NCBI RefSeq assembly: GCF_001896135.2
Contig: NZ_MPOH02000020.1
Coordinates: 120,820 to 184,819 of the forward strand
DNA length: 64,000 nt
Direction of reading: 5' to 3'
Source of the DNA: Streptomyces phaeoluteigriseus
GTDB lineage: Bacteria; Actinomycetota; Actinomycetes; Streptomycetales; Streptomycetaceae
This document shows, piece after piece, positions 50,804-60,242 of this stretch (the stretch's first letter is position 1; every line of letters begins with the position of its first letter). Position numbers and translations under genes: made by a program. The notes below the pieces were generated by a model. It was not told where the DNA came from, ran no database searches, and worked only from the letters and a program-made list of their open reading frames with translations.

Positions 50804-53604
50804 ATGCGAGCACCGGTGCAGAAGACGCGGCCTCGGCGCCCAGGCGGCAGGACGGCCTCCGAGGGAGGCGCGGAGCGTGCCCCTGTCGGCAAGGGCCGTC
50901 CCACCCACGTACGCAACCGGCTGATCGTCGCGGTGGCAGTGGTCGCCGCCACCATCGCCGTAGCGGGCGCGCCCTCCGTCCTCGACGCCTCCGGGCAGTT
51001 GAAGGACTCCCAGGACCTGGTCACCCTGGCCGAGCAGACCCAGGACGCGCTCGCGCTCGCCCAGGCGCTCGCCGACGAACGCGACGAGGTCACCGTCTAC
51101 GTCGCGGCCGGCCGTACCAGGTCCAAGGCGCCCTCCCCGGAGGGCAGCGCCCGCGTGGACCGGCAGGTGCGCGAGCTGACCGCCGACACCGACACGCCCA
51201 CCGCGCTCCGCAAGGACCTCGACGGCATCGCGACCGTGCGCCAGGAGGCCCTCACCGGCCGGAGCACCGCGCTCCAGGCGCACGAGGCGTACTCCGAGGC
51301 CATCACCGCGCTGCACGGTCTGGCCGAGCTGCTCGCCGAGCGGATGCCGCCCCGCGCGGCTCCGGCGCGTACGCCCTCGCCGAGCTGGACACCGCCGTCC
51401 AGCAGGCCGCCGCGACCCGCGGACTGCTGCTCGCCGCACTGAACATGCCGACGTCCACCGAGAGCGTCTACGACCCCGTCACCGGCCGGACCTCGACCGA
51501 GAAGGTCTCCTCCGACGCCGACACCGAGCAGCGCGACGCCCTGACGGCCGCCGCCCAGCAGGCCCGCCTGCGCTCCGACGCCTCCCTCGGCGCCTTCCGG
51601 GAGAGCGCGCCCGAAGAGGCGGTCGACTCCTACGACTCCACGGTCACCGGCGGCGACGTCGAGAGCGCCGAGAAGTACCTGACGTCCCTTACCGACCAGC
51701 CGGCGCTGAGCGACGACGACCTCGCCACCAACACCAAGAAGCTCGACGCCGCGCTCGCCGCACGCGTCGAGCTGATGCGCGGCACCGAGTCCTCCCTCTA
51801 CGACCGCCGCACCAAGGACCTCGCCCAGCTGCGCGACGACGACGTCACCGCGCTGGAGATCCGCATCGCCCTGCTCGGCGCGCTGATCCTGCTGGCCATC
51901 GGCATCGCCACCGCCATGGCCCGCAGCCTCACCCGCCCGCTCGCCGTCCTGCGCATCGGCTCCGCCCGGCTGGCCGGCGCCGAGAACCCGGCGGCGGAGG
52001 AGCCCGTCCGGTTCACCGGCCGCAACGACGAGTTCGCCCAGGTCGTCCGCTCCGTGAACGCGCTGCACGAGCACGCCGCCGCCCTCCAGGAGCGCGTCAC
52101 CACCCTGGAGTCCGACCGCAAGCACCTCGTCGGGCAGCGCCAGCGGATGGCCGACGCCCGCGAGGAACTGCGCGCCGAACTCGCCGACTCCGCCGCCCAG
52201 CTGGAGCGGCTGCGCGGCAGCATCGGCGGCACCTTCGTCAACCTCTCGCTGCGCACCCTCGGCCTCGTCGAACGCCAGCTGGCGGTCATCGAGGGCCTGG
52301 AGGAGCGCGAGCAGGACCCCGACCGGCTGGCCACCCTCTTCAAGCTCGACCACTTCGCCACCGTCATGCGCCGGCACAGCGAGAACCTCCTGGTCCTGGC
52401 CGGCACGGAACACGTCCAGCAGCACGCCGGCCCCATCCCGCTGGTCGACGTCGTCCGCGCCGCCGTCAGCGAGATCGAACGCTACGAGCGCGTGCGGATC
52501 TCCGCGCTGCCGCCGCACGCGCACGTGGCCGGCTTCGCCGCGGACGACCTGAGCCACCTCCTGGCCGAACTCCTGGAGAACGCCACCTCGTTCTCGCCGC
52601 CCGACCTGCCCGTCGAGGTCTCCGGGTGGCTCCTGGAGAACGGCGAGGTCATGCTCTCCGTCCAGGACGAGGGCATCGGCATGACCGAGGAGCGCCTGAC
52701 CGGCCTCAACGCCCGCCTCGCCGCGTTCGCCCCGGACTCGCCGTACGAGCAGGAGGGCGAGGAGGGGCTCGGTCTCGGCCTGTACGTCGTGGCGCGGCTC
52801 GCCCACCGGCACGGGGTGCGCGTGCAGTTGCGCGAGCAGAAGCAGGGCGGGGTCGCGGCCGTCGTCGTCCTCCCGACGTCCCTGCTCGCCACCTCGCCGG
52901 CCGCCGCCGTCCCCGCGCCCGCCCCGGCCGCCGGCACGCACACCTTCTCGCTCCCCGGCGCGGACGCGGAGGCCAACTCCAACGTCCTGCCGGGCCGCCC
53001 GAAGAACGGCGGTGACCCGCTGGTCGAGGCGGCCGAGCGGGCCGTACAGGCCGCGGAGCCGGAGACTCCGGCCGAGACGACGATGGAACTTCTGATTCCG
53101 GCGGAAGAGGAGTCGGAGAAGGAGCCGAAGAAGGAGTCGGCACCGGCCCCGGCACCGACCCCGGCCCCGGAAGCCGAACAGGAGACGGAGGCGACCGAAC
53201 CACAGGCCGCCCCAGAGCCCGCGGACGCCGAGCCCGCAGACGCCGAATCCGCAGACGCCGAATCCGCAGACGCCGAATCCGCGGACGCCGAGTCCGCGGA
53301 CGACGCGGAGCACAGTCGGACCCCCGACGCCTCGGAAGAGATCGTCACCGACAAGGGTCTGCCCAAGCGCACCCCCAGACTGACCTCACCCACCCCGGCC
53401 CCCCGCCAGCGCAGCGGATCCGTGGACGCCGACGCCCTCCGCCGCCGCCTCGGTGGCTTCCGCCGGGGGGCGGAGGCCGGCTACCGCGATGTCGAGGCGG
53501 AGATCGCCGAGCAGACGGGCCACAACAAGGTCCCGTCACCCCTTCAAGCACACGCACACGCCGCAGAAGACACGGGGGGCACAGTCGAGGAGGCAAGCAG
53601 TTGA
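50804..53604 (+). CDS. cvnA: CvnA-type sensor histidine kinase of a conservon (frameshifted in this sequence)
   Basis: A membrane histidine-kinase-like protein of about 933 residues when repaired, first gene of a conservon. It has a basic N-terminus, TM1 about residues 45-65 (LIVAVAVVAATIAVAG), a nitrate/nitrite-sensing-like extracellular domain to about 350, TM2 IRIALLGALILLAIGIATAM, HAMP, then an HATPase_c domain (ELLENATSFSPP; DEGIGMTEERL; GLGLGLYVVARLAHRHG). The C-terminal 250 residues are Pro/Ala/Glu-rich with a DAESA pentapeptide repeat. The frame breaks at about 51346-51362; one missing G before CGCGGC restores it. No HisKA box is obvious, as usual in conservons. Its stop overlaps cvnB (TTGA). 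Confidence 0.88.
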
Positions 53605-54104
53605 CCGCGCCCAGTACCTTCGGACTGAGCAGTGAAGCCCGTAACCTGCACTGGTTGTTGAGCAACCTGGTGGAGGAAGTCCCGGGCATCCAGTCCGTCG
53701 CCGTCGTCTCCTCCGACGGTCTGCTCCTGCTCTCCTCGGACCAGGACCGCAACGACGCGGCACGCCAGTCCCTGGGAGCCAAACCCACCGGCCCGCGAGG
53801 TTCCGCCGCCGACCTGGCCACCATCGTGTCCGGCATCGGCAGCCTCACCATCGGCGCCGCCAAGCTCATGGAGTTCGGCGGTGTTAAGCACACGATGGTC
53901 GCCATGGACGAGGGCAGCCTCTTCGTGATGTCGATCAGCGACGGCTCGCTACTCGGTGTGCACGGCTCCGCCGACTGCGACATGAACGTGGTGGCCTACC
54001 ACATGGCGCTGTTCGTGGGCCGGGCCGGACACGTCCTGACCCCCGAACTCCGCACCGAGCTGCGCAAATCCCTGGAATCGGAGACGACGGGGAGCAGCCG
54101 ATGA
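53601..54104 (+). CDS. cvnB: CvnB, Roadblock/LC7-domain protein
   Basis: A 167-residue Roadblock/LC7 (MglB-like) protein. LSSEARNLHWLLSNLVEEVPGIQSVAVVSSDGLLLLSSD is the family's opening helix and first strands, followed by LATIVSGIGSLTIGAAKLME. It probably acts as the GTPase-regulating subunit for the CvnD GTPase, as MglB does for MglA. The TTG start overlaps the cvnA stop. It is part of the strictly ordered kinase, Roadblock, DUF742, GTPase set that defines conservons, thought to resemble a eukaryotic G-protein-coupled module. Confidence 0.92.
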   Translation: MTAPSTFGLSSEARNLHWLLSNLVEEVPGIQSVAVVSSDGLLLLSSDQDRNDAARQSLGAKPTGPRGSAADLATIVSGIGSLTIGAAKLMEFGGVKHTMVAMDEGSLFVMSISDGSLLGVHGSADCDMNVVAYHMALFVGRAGHVLTPELRTELRKSLESETTGSSR

Positions 54105-54532
54105 GTTCGACGCCGAAGAACCGCAGGCAGCAGCTCCCCGTCCGGGGCGGCGACCGCAGGCCGGCCCGCGTCCGCCCCTACTCGCTGACCGGCGGCCGTA
54201 CCCGCTTCGGTCACGTCCTCCTCGTCGAGACGTTCGTGGCGGCCACGGCCGAACTCGAGGCGTCCGAGAAGCGCAAGGAACTGACGAACGGTTCCCTCAC
54301 CACCCGGGTGATGCCGGAGATGCGGGCCATCGTCGAACTGTGCCGCCGGATGCGCACGGTGGCCGAGATCGCCGCGCTGCTGAAGATGCCGCTCGGCGTG
54401 GTCCGGGTGCTCCTCAGCGACCTCGCGGACCAGGGAAAGATCCGTGTGTACGGCACCGGGACCGGTCACGGTTCGGGCCGTCCCGACCGCGCTCTGCTGG
54501 AAAGGGTGCTGAGTGGACTCCGTCGTCTCTGA
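54101..54532 (+). CDS. cvnC: CvnC, DUF742-family protein
   Basis: A 143-residue DUF742 protein. After a basic tail (KNRRQQLPVRGGDRRPARV) come VRPYSLTGGRTRFGHVLLVETF and a winged-helix-like segment RTVAEIAALLKMPLGVVRVLLSDLADQGKIRVY. It is the third conserved subunit of the conservon and may be a DNA-binding or scaffold protein. The ATG overlaps cvnB (ATGA), and its 3' end overlaps cvnD by 20 bp, so all four are translated together. Confidence 0.9.
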   Translation: MSSTPKNRRQQLPVRGGDRRPARVRPYSLTGGRTRFGHVLLVETFVAATAELEASEKRKELTNGSLTTRVMPEMRAIVELCRRMRTVAEIAALLKMPLGVVRVLLSDLADQGKIRVYGTGTGHGSGRPDRALLERVLSGLRRL

Positions 54533-55160
54533 CGCCGACACCCCGTTCGGTGTCTCCCCACTCCTCGACGAGCCGGACGAGGAGCTGAAGTCCTGGCAGA
54601 CGGACCGTACCCGGGCCCCCGTCGCCACGAAGATCGTGGTCGCGGGCGGCTTCGGCGTCGGCAAGACCACCCTCGTCGGCACCGTCTCGGAGATCACACC
54701 CCTCCAGACGGAGGCGCTGATGACCGAGGCCAGCGAGGAGACCGACGACCTGACCGGCACCCCGGACAAGGTCACCACCACGGTCGCCATGGACTACGGC
54801 CGTCTCACGCTCGACGACGACCTGGTGCTCTACCTGTTCGGCACGCCGGGCCAGCAGCGGTTCTGGTTCATGTGGGACGACCTGGTGCGCGGCGCGATCG
54901 GCGCCGTCGTCCTCGCCGACACCCGCCGGCTGAAGGACTGCTTCCCCGCGCTCGACTACTTCGAGAGCTGCGGGCTGCCCTACGTCGTGGCCGTCAACCA
55001 CTTCGACGACAGCGAACGGTTCGAGCCGGAGGACGTACGGGAGGCGCTGACCATCCCGAAGCACATACCTGTCATGATCATGGACGCGCGTCGCCGGATC
55101 TCCGTGATCGAGACCCTCCTGGCCCTGGTGGGCCACGCGCTCGACGAAACCCCCGAGTAG
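54513..55160 (+). CDS. cvnD: CvnD, small Ras-like GTP-binding protein
   Basis: A 215-residue GTPase of the MglA-like bacterial Ras family. Lys51 is in the P-loop GGFGVGKTTLVGTV; VAMDYGRLTLDDDLVLYLFGTPGQQRFWFMWDDLV holds switch II with the Gln-containing GTPGQQRF (DxxGQ class variant). AVNHFD stands where NKxD recognises guanine. It probably cycles under CvnB control and relays the CvnA signal. The GTG start lies within the last codons of cvnC. A flavin monooxygenase gene follows 13 bp later and may be the fifth operon member. Confidence 0.93.
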   Translation: MDSVVSDADTPFGVSPLLDEPDEELKSWQTDRTRAPVATKIVVAGGFGVGKTTLVGTVSEITPLQTEALMTEASEETDDLTGTPDKVTTTVAMDYGRLTLDDDLVLYLFGTPGQQRFWFMWDDLVRGAIGAVVLADTRRLKDCFPALDYFESCGLPYVVAVNHFDDSERFEPEDVREALTIPKHIPVMIMDARRRISVIETLLALVGHALDETPE

Positions 55161-55173
55161 GAGACAGCCCCGC

Positions 55174-56427
55174 ATGCGGAAGATACTCGTCGTCGGAGCC
55201 GGCCAGTCCGGTCTCCAGCTCGCCCTCGGCCTCCAGTCGCACGGGTACGAGGTCACCCTGATGTCCAACCGGACCGCGGACGAGATCCGCGCCGGCCGGG
55301 TGATGTCGACGCAGTGCATGTTCCACACGGCCCTTCAGCACGAGCGCGACCTCCAGCTGAACTTCTGGGAGCAGCAGGCCCCCAGGATCGAGGGACTCGG
55401 TGTCTCGGTGGCGGCCCCCGGCTCGCACGACCCCGGCCCGACCCAGCGCGCCATCGACTGGGTGGGCAGCCTCGACGGCTACGCGCAGTCCGTCGACCAG
55501 CGCGTGAAGATGGCCGGCTGGATGGAGACGTTCGCGCAGCGCGGCGGCCAGCTGGTGATCCACGGCGCCGCGGTCTCCGACCTCGACTACTTCTCCCGCG
55601 CCTACGACCTCGTCCTCGTCTCCGCGGGCAAGGGCGAGCTGGTGCAGATGTTCGGCCGCGACGCCTCCCGCTCCCCGTACAGCGAGCCGCAGCGCGCCCT
55701 CGCGGTGGCGTACGTGCACGGCCTGGGCCCGCGCCCGGAGCACCCGGACATGGAGGCCGTCCGCTGCAACCTGGTGCCCGGCGTCGGCGAGATGTTCATC
55801 ATGCCGACGTTCACCACCTCCGGCCGCGCCGACATCCTGTTCTGGGAGGGCATACCCGGCGGCCCGCTGGACGTCTTCAACGGCGTCAAGGACCCGGCCG
55901 AGCACCTCGCCCTGACCCTGGGACTCATGGAGAAGTTCCTCCCCTGGGAGTACGCGCGGGCCACCAAGGTCGAACTGACCGACGCCGGCGGCACGCTCGC
56001 CGGCCGCTACGCCCCGACCGTCCGCAACCCGATCGGCCGGCTGCCCGGCGGCGGCCTGGTGCTGGGCGTCGCCGACGTGGTCGTGGCCAACGACCCGATC
56101 ACCGGCCAGGGCTCCAACTCCGCGTCGAAGTGCGCGGCCTCCTATCTCGCCTCGATCCTCGAGCAGGGCGAGAAGGAGTTCGACGAGGCGTGGATGCGGG
56201 CGACGTTCGACCGCTACTGGGACACCGCCCAGCACGTCACCAAGTGGACGAACGCGATGCTGTCCCCGCCGCCGGAGCACATCCTCAACCTCATCGGCGC
56301 GGCCGGCCAGCTCCAGCCGGTCGCCGACCGCTTCGCCAACGGCTTCGACAACCCCGCCGACTTCGAGAACTTCTTCTACGAGCCGGAGAAGACGGCGGCG
56401 TACCTGGGATCGGTCGCCGGGGGCTGA
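55174..56427 (+). CDS. StyA-like FAD-dependent monooxygenase
   Basis: A 417-residue flavoprotein of the styrene/indole monooxygenase (StyA) family. GAGQSGLQLALGLQSHGYEVTL is the FAD ADP-binding motif at about 7-28, with RVMSTQCMFH, YDLVLVSAGKGELVQMF and GVADVVVANDPITGQGSNSASK as FAD-ribityl and active-site regions. StyA enzymes epoxidise styrene or oxidise indole and need a separate flavin reductase (StyB), which is not present nearby. It follows cvnD at 13 bp with the ribosome-binding site TAGGAGA. Conservons often end with a variable oxidase gene such as a P450, so this may be that member. Confidence 0.88.
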   Translation: MRKILVVGAGQSGLQLALGLQSHGYEVTLMSNRTADEIRAGRVMSTQCMFHTALQHERDLQLNFWEQQAPRIEGLGVSVAAPGSHDPGPTQRAIDWVGSLDGYAQSVDQRVKMAGWMETFAQRGGQLVIHGAAVSDLDYFSRAYDLVLVSAGKGELVQMFGRDASRSPYSEPQRALAVAYVHGLGPRPEHPDMEAVRCNLVPGVGEMFIMPTFTTSGRADILFWEGIPGGPLDVFNGVKDPAEHLALTLGLMEKFLPWEYARATKVELTDAGGTLAGRYAPTVRNPIGRLPGGGLVLGVADVVVANDPITGQGSNSASKCAASYLASILEQGEKEFDEAWMRATFDRYWDTAQHVTKWTNAMLSPPPEHILNLIGAAGQLQPVADRFANGFDNPADFENFFYEPEKTAAYLGSVAGG

Positions 56428-56481
56428 TACGTGGTCAGATGACCGTGGTGGGCCGTGCGGGCCGGGTGGCATACTCGCGCG

Positions 56482-57951
56482 ATGCCACATCTCAGACACC
56501 GGGTCCTAGGCCTGCGCCGCACCGGAATACGTTCCTTCCACGAGATCGAGCGGAACCTCGTGGGAGTGAACGGCCCGGACGCCCTGCCCCACAACGAAAC
56601 CGGAGTGATCGGTTGGGGCACTTCGTGGCGCATGCAGGGCTATCTGCTGATGGCCGAGCGCACCGGCCGGCCCGCCTACTCCGAGCGGCTCGCGGAGTTG
56701 ATCGACCAGGTTCTCCAGGCCCGCGACGACGTGCGCGGCGTGAGCGACTTCCGCGGCCGCAGCCTGCCGGTGTGGAGCAGCGCCCACAAGTTCACCGCAG
56801 CCTCCACCGTGCTGTGCGACACGGACGACCGGCCCGCACTGGAGGTCACGGTCTGCCCGCCGCACGCGAGGACCGCCAAGGTCACCGTCGCGGCGGACGG
56901 TGACCGGCACTTCAGCATCACCGTGGCGGGCCCGGGCCGGCCCGACGCCGAGGCGAGGGGGCTCAGCCTCGACCCGCTGGACGAACGCCGGGCCGACCAG
57001 GTCCTGTACACCGCGTACGAGCAGCGCACCGCGGTCACCGCGCGGCTGCTCCCGTCCGACCGGCCGGGCCACGGTCCCCGGCGGCTGAGCCCCGGTACCT
57101 TCGTCCTGCGACCGGCCATGGTCTCGCTCGCCGCGCAGACCGGCATGATCACCTACCCGATGGCCGGGCTGGCCCGGCTCGCCCGCGAGCGCCCGGACGT
57201 CGTACCCGCGTCGGTGCGCCGCCGCGTCGCCGACTACCTCGACGCGGTGGACCGCGCACTGCGTGTGCACGACGAGCAGTGGGGGACGACGGAGGACGGG
57301 CGGGGCTTCTACCGCTGGCTGCCCGACGAGCCGGTCTCCTTCGCAGGCGCCGAGCTGCCCACCAACGAGTTCCTCGCGATGGGCCGCACCGCCGTCCAGC
57401 TCGCCGTGGTCACCGGTGAGGCCCGCTGGCAGGAAAGGGCCGCCGCGATGGCCCGTGCTCTGCACGGCGACCTCGCCGTCACCGGCGGCGTGGCGGCCTG
57501 GCCGTACTGGCCCGGCTTCGGCCGGGTGTACCGCGGTTGGCAGCCGACCGGTTCGCCGAAGACGGACGGCTCGGACGTCCGCCCGTCCTACCGCGCGGTC
57601 ACCGTCCCCGAGGACGTCACGCACGCCCTGATCGACCTCGACTTCCTCTGCCTGTACCACGACGCCCCCGGCCTGCCAGAGGTCTTCACCCGGGCCGACA
57701 TGCGCGCCGTGGCGAACACCTTCACCCGCAACGCGGTCGATCGCGGTGGTCGTGCGCCGCGGCTGCGCCACGACGTGGGTGGTGAGGGCCGCCGTGGCAC
57801 CGACCGCGAGCAGGCCTATGTCGCCGCCTGGCTCCCCCTGCGCCGCTGGTCCCGCGAGACTCCGCGCCTCGTCCGCGCCGTCCGGCCGCCGGCCCCGCCG
57901 CTCCCCCTGATGGGCGTGGACACCTACTGTGCGGCCGTCCTGGCCTCCTGA
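56482..57951 (+). CDS. Unrecognised 489-residue protein, possible alpha/alpha-barrel enzyme
   Basis: I do not recognise this gene. It starts MPHLRHRVLGLRRTGI and contains ETGVIGWGTSWRMQGYLLMAE near residue 35, ELPTNEFLAMGRTAVQLAVV, VAAWPYWPGFGRVYRGWQP and SYRAVTVPEDVTHALIDLDFL. Repeated Trp/Pro/Tyr-rich helical blocks suggest an (alpha/alpha)6 toroid as in glycoside hydrolases or heparinase-like enzymes. No signal peptide. It lies 54 bp after the StyA-like gene on the same strand and may be part of the conservon operon. Base composition matches the genome. Confidence 0.65.
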   Translation: MPHLRHRVLGLRRTGIRSFHEIERNLVGVNGPDALPHNETGVIGWGTSWRMQGYLLMAERTGRPAYSERLAELIDQVLQARDDVRGVSDFRGRSLPVWSSAHKFTAASTVLCDTDDRPALEVTVCPPHARTAKVTVAADGDRHFSITVAGPGRPDAEARGLSLDPLDERRADQVLYTAYEQRTAVTARLLPSDRPGHGPRRLSPGTFVLRPAMVSLAAQTGMITYPMAGLARLARERPDVVPASVRRRVADYLDAVDRALRVHDEQWGTTEDGRGFYRWLPDEPVSFAGAELPTNEFLAMGRTAVQLAVVTGEARWQERAAAMARALHGDLAVTGGVAAWPYWPGFGRVYRGWQPTGSPKTDGSDVRPSYRAVTVPEDVTHALIDLDFLCLYHDAPGLPEVFTRADMRAVANTFTRNAVDRGGRAPRLRHDVGGEGRRGTDREQAYVAAWLPLRRWSRETPRLVRAVRPPAPPLPLMGVDTYCAAVLAS

Positions 57952-57981
57952 ACCCTGGAAGGACCTGCGCAGGCGGGGATC

Positions 57982-59124
57982 CTAGAGGGCGGTCGTGCCG
58001 TCGTAGCCCTCGTCCGAGCCGTCCGTCGCCGTGTCCGGGAGGGCGGGCGGCTCGTACCGGTGCCGGGGCCGCTCCTCCGGGTCCGGGCGTACGGCGCCCA
58101 GCACCGGGTTCGCCGCGATCGGGGACACCTTCACCTCCGCCCCCGGCCGCGGCGCGTGGACCACCCTCCCCTCTCCCAGGTAGATCGCCACGTGGGTGGC
58201 CTCGGGGAAGTAGACGACCAGGTCGCCCGGGCGCAGTTCGGCCAGGGGGATGTGCTTCAGCTCGGCCCACTGTTCCTGGCTGGTGCGGGGGATGGGGGAG
58301 CCGGCTGCCCGCCAGGCCTCGGAGGTCAGGCCCGAGCAGTCGTAGGACTTCGGGCCCTCGGCGCCCCACTCGTACGGTTTGCCGAGTTGGCGTACGGCGT
58401 AGCGCACGGCCCGGTCGCCCTCCGTGGACGGGTTGCGGTCGTCGCTCAGCGCGCCCGAGGTCATGATCTTCTCCTGCGCCTCGGCGACGCCCTCGCGCTC
58501 GAGGCGGCCGAGGGCCGTGAGCTGGTCGGGGGTGAGGGAGGCGAGGAGTTCCTCCACGTCGTCCAGCCGACGGCGCACGGCGTCGCGCTCCTTCTTCCTG
58601 CGTTCGGTGAGGGTGAGCTGCTCGTCGAGGGCGGCGCGGGCACGGCGGGCCAGGCCGTCGGCCTTGCGTTCGCTGCCCTCCAGCCGTCCCACCGTCTCCA
58701 CGCGCTCCCGCGCCAACCGGTCGATCACATGGCCCTGGTCGAGGGCGTGCTGCGGGTCACGGGCGAGCAGCAGCCGTACGTAGGGGGAGATGTCGGTGCT
58801 GGTCTGGTACTGCTGGCGGGCCAGCCGGCCGGCCGCGCCCCGGCTCTCCTGGAGGGAGAGGCGGGTCCTGGCGAGGGCCGCGGTGAGGCGTTCGGCTTCG
58901 GCCCGGCGCTCCTTGAGCTTCTCCTCGGTGGCGTTGTAGGTCTCGGTGGCCTGTTCGGCCTCCCGGTAAAGCTTCTGAAGATCCGTCAGCAGCCTGGCCA
59001 CCGACCGCTCGCCGGGTGTCGGTGGCTGCGGTACGGCCGCGGCGACCCCGGGGGTCAGCAGGACCTGCGCGGCCAGCGTCGTCGTACAGACCATACCGAG
59101 CAGACCCGGCAACCTTCCTGACAC
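57982..59124 (-). CDS. NlpC/P60-family cell-wall peptidase
   Basis: A 380-residue secreted hydrolase. It has a signal peptide (LLGMVCTTTLAAQVLLTPGVAAA, residues 8-30), a coiled-coil region about 45-230 (LYREAEQATETYNATEEKLKE), and a C-terminal NlpC/P60 domain. In this domain the catalytic Cys lies in SYDCSGLTSEAW, the first His in ATHVAIYLGEG, and the third residue in VVHAPRPG. Such D,L-endopeptidases cut stem peptides in peptidoglycan during growth and septation, activated or held by the coiled coil as in RipA-like proteins. A divalent, acidic C-terminal tail follows. Confidence 0.9.
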   Translation of the reverse strand: MSGRLPGLLGMVCTTTLAAQVLLTPGVAAAVPQPPTPGERSVARLLTDLQKLYREAEQATETYNATEEKLKERRAEAERLTAALARTRLSLQESRGAAGRLARQQYQTSTDISPYVRLLLARDPQHALDQGHVIDRLARERVETVGRLEGSERKADGLARRARAALDEQLTLTERRKKERDAVRRRLDDVEELLASLTPDQLTALGRLEREGVAEAQEKIMTSGALSDDRNPSTEGDRAVRYAVRQLGKPYEWGAEGPKSYDCSGLTSEAWRAAGSPIPRTSQEQWAELKHIPLAELRPGDLVVYFPEATHVAIYLGEGRVVHAPRPGAEVKVSPIAANPVLGAVRPDPEERPRHRYEPPALPDTATDGSDEGYDGTTAL

Positions 59125-59227
59125 GTCATCACCTCCGCCGTGGGGCGGCCCCTCCGCCCCGCACGGCGAGCATCAGGTGTGCGTGCGGACTCCGCGCGCC
59201 GGGTGTGAGCGGTTCGGCCCAACGGCG

Positions 59228-59542
59228 TCACCCGTCGGCGTCGTCCCGTCTGCCCTCCGGCGTGGCGCCGGGCCCGGCGTCCGGCTTCGACCACGGCCAC
59301 TTCAGCCGGCTGTCCTTCCTGCCCTCGGGGTCGTACTCGTACTTCCAGCCCCGTTGCAGGCCGAGCTTCCCGCCGTGGCCGCGCGGGACGCGACGGTAGA
59401 CCAGGACGGCCGGCGGGCCGCCGGCCGCGTCCGGCACCGGGATGCGGTACGTCTTCGGCGGGTGGCCGGTCGGGCCCAGCAGTACGGGGAGGACGCGGCC
59501 GTCCATCGGGCCGCCCTCGAAGGGGGTGTCTTCGCTCTTCAC
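59228..59542 (-). CDS. Conserved small protein of unknown function
   Basis: A 104-residue protein I do not recognise. It reads GRVLPVLLGPTGHPPKTYRIPVPDA, then AVLVYRRVPRGHGGKLGLQRGWKYEYDPEGRKD. The core is rich in beta-strand-type residues, Arg/Gly/Tyr, with no cysteine and no signal peptide. GTG 59542 is used, with an alternative in-frame ATG at about 59506. It lies between the P60 and TetR genes on the same strand (14 bp below the TetR stop) and may be cotranscribed. Function unknown. Confidence 0.6.
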   Translation of the reverse strand: MKSEDTPFEGGPMDGRVLPVLLGPTGHPPKTYRIPVPDAAGGPPAVLVYRRVPRGHGGKLGLQRGWKYEYDPEGRKDSRLKWPWSKPDAGPGATPEGRRDDADG

Positions 59543-59556
59543 GCCACCAGTGTCGA

Positions 59557-60207
59557 TCAGGTCTCCGCCGCGAGCGCACCACGGAGCAGCTCGGCCGTCT
59601 GGGCGTCGCGCACCGCCGTCACCGAGAGGACGGCGACGAACTGGTCCACCAGCCAGTCCCGCAGTTCGTCGGCGGGCGGCTGCTTGTCCTCGTCGAGCCA
59701 GATCAGCGAGGCCGCCTCGACCGCGGTGATCCACATCCGGACGGTCATCCGCAGCCGGGGCCCGGGGTCGGCCACGTCCAGATGGCTGTAGATGTGCTCG
59801 GCCGCGGCCCGCCGTACGCCGTCCACTATGGCCGTCGTACGGGAGGTCTCGACGACGCTGCCGCCCTGGAGGAGGGCGCTGAAGCCGGCGGCGTGCCGGC
59901 GGACGAAGGTGAGGTAGCGGTCCAGGGCGCGGGCGAGCCGGGGGAGCGCCGGGCCCTCGTGGGGCTCGTCGAAGCAGTCGCGGAGTTCGTCGGCGGCGGT
60001 GCGCAGCGCGGCCTCGTACAGCTGCTGCTTCCCGCCGGGGAAGTACCGGTACACGAGCGGCCGGGAGACCCCGGCGGCCTCGGCCACGTCGTCCAGCGAG
60101 ACGTCCTCGGGGACGCGGTGCGCGAACAGCGACAGGGCGGCCTCCAGCAGCTGGCTGCGGCGCTCCTCGACACTGAGGCGACGGTAGGCGGGGGCGGCGG
60201 GGCTCAT
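59557..60207 (-). CDS. TetR-family transcriptional regulator
   Basis: A 216-residue TetR protein. The helix-turn-helix is RRSQLLEAALSLFAHRVPED, then SLDDVAEAAGVSRPLVYRYFPGGKQQLYEAA at about 34-64. The C-terminal domain (ARALDRYLTFVRRHAAGFSALL; MTVRMWITAVEAASLIWLDEDK) resembles the AcrR subgroup that controls lipid or oxygenase genes. It is transcribed 35 bp downstream of the AurF-like oxygenase on the same strand, so the two may form an operon with autoregulation. The ligand is unknown. Confidence 0.86.
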   Translation of the reverse strand: MSPAAPAYRRLSVEERRSQLLEAALSLFAHRVPEDVSLDDVAEAAGVSRPLVYRYFPGGKQQLYEAALRTAADELRDCFDEPHEGPALPRLARALDRYLTFVRRHAAGFSALLQGGSVVETSRTTAIVDGVRRAAAEHIYSHLDVADPGPRLRMTVRMWITAVEAASLIWLDEDKQPPADELRDWLVDQFVAVLSVTAVRDAQTAELLRGALAAET

Positions 60208-60242
60208 GACGTGCAGCGTAATCGCCCGCCCCCGCACCGTGC

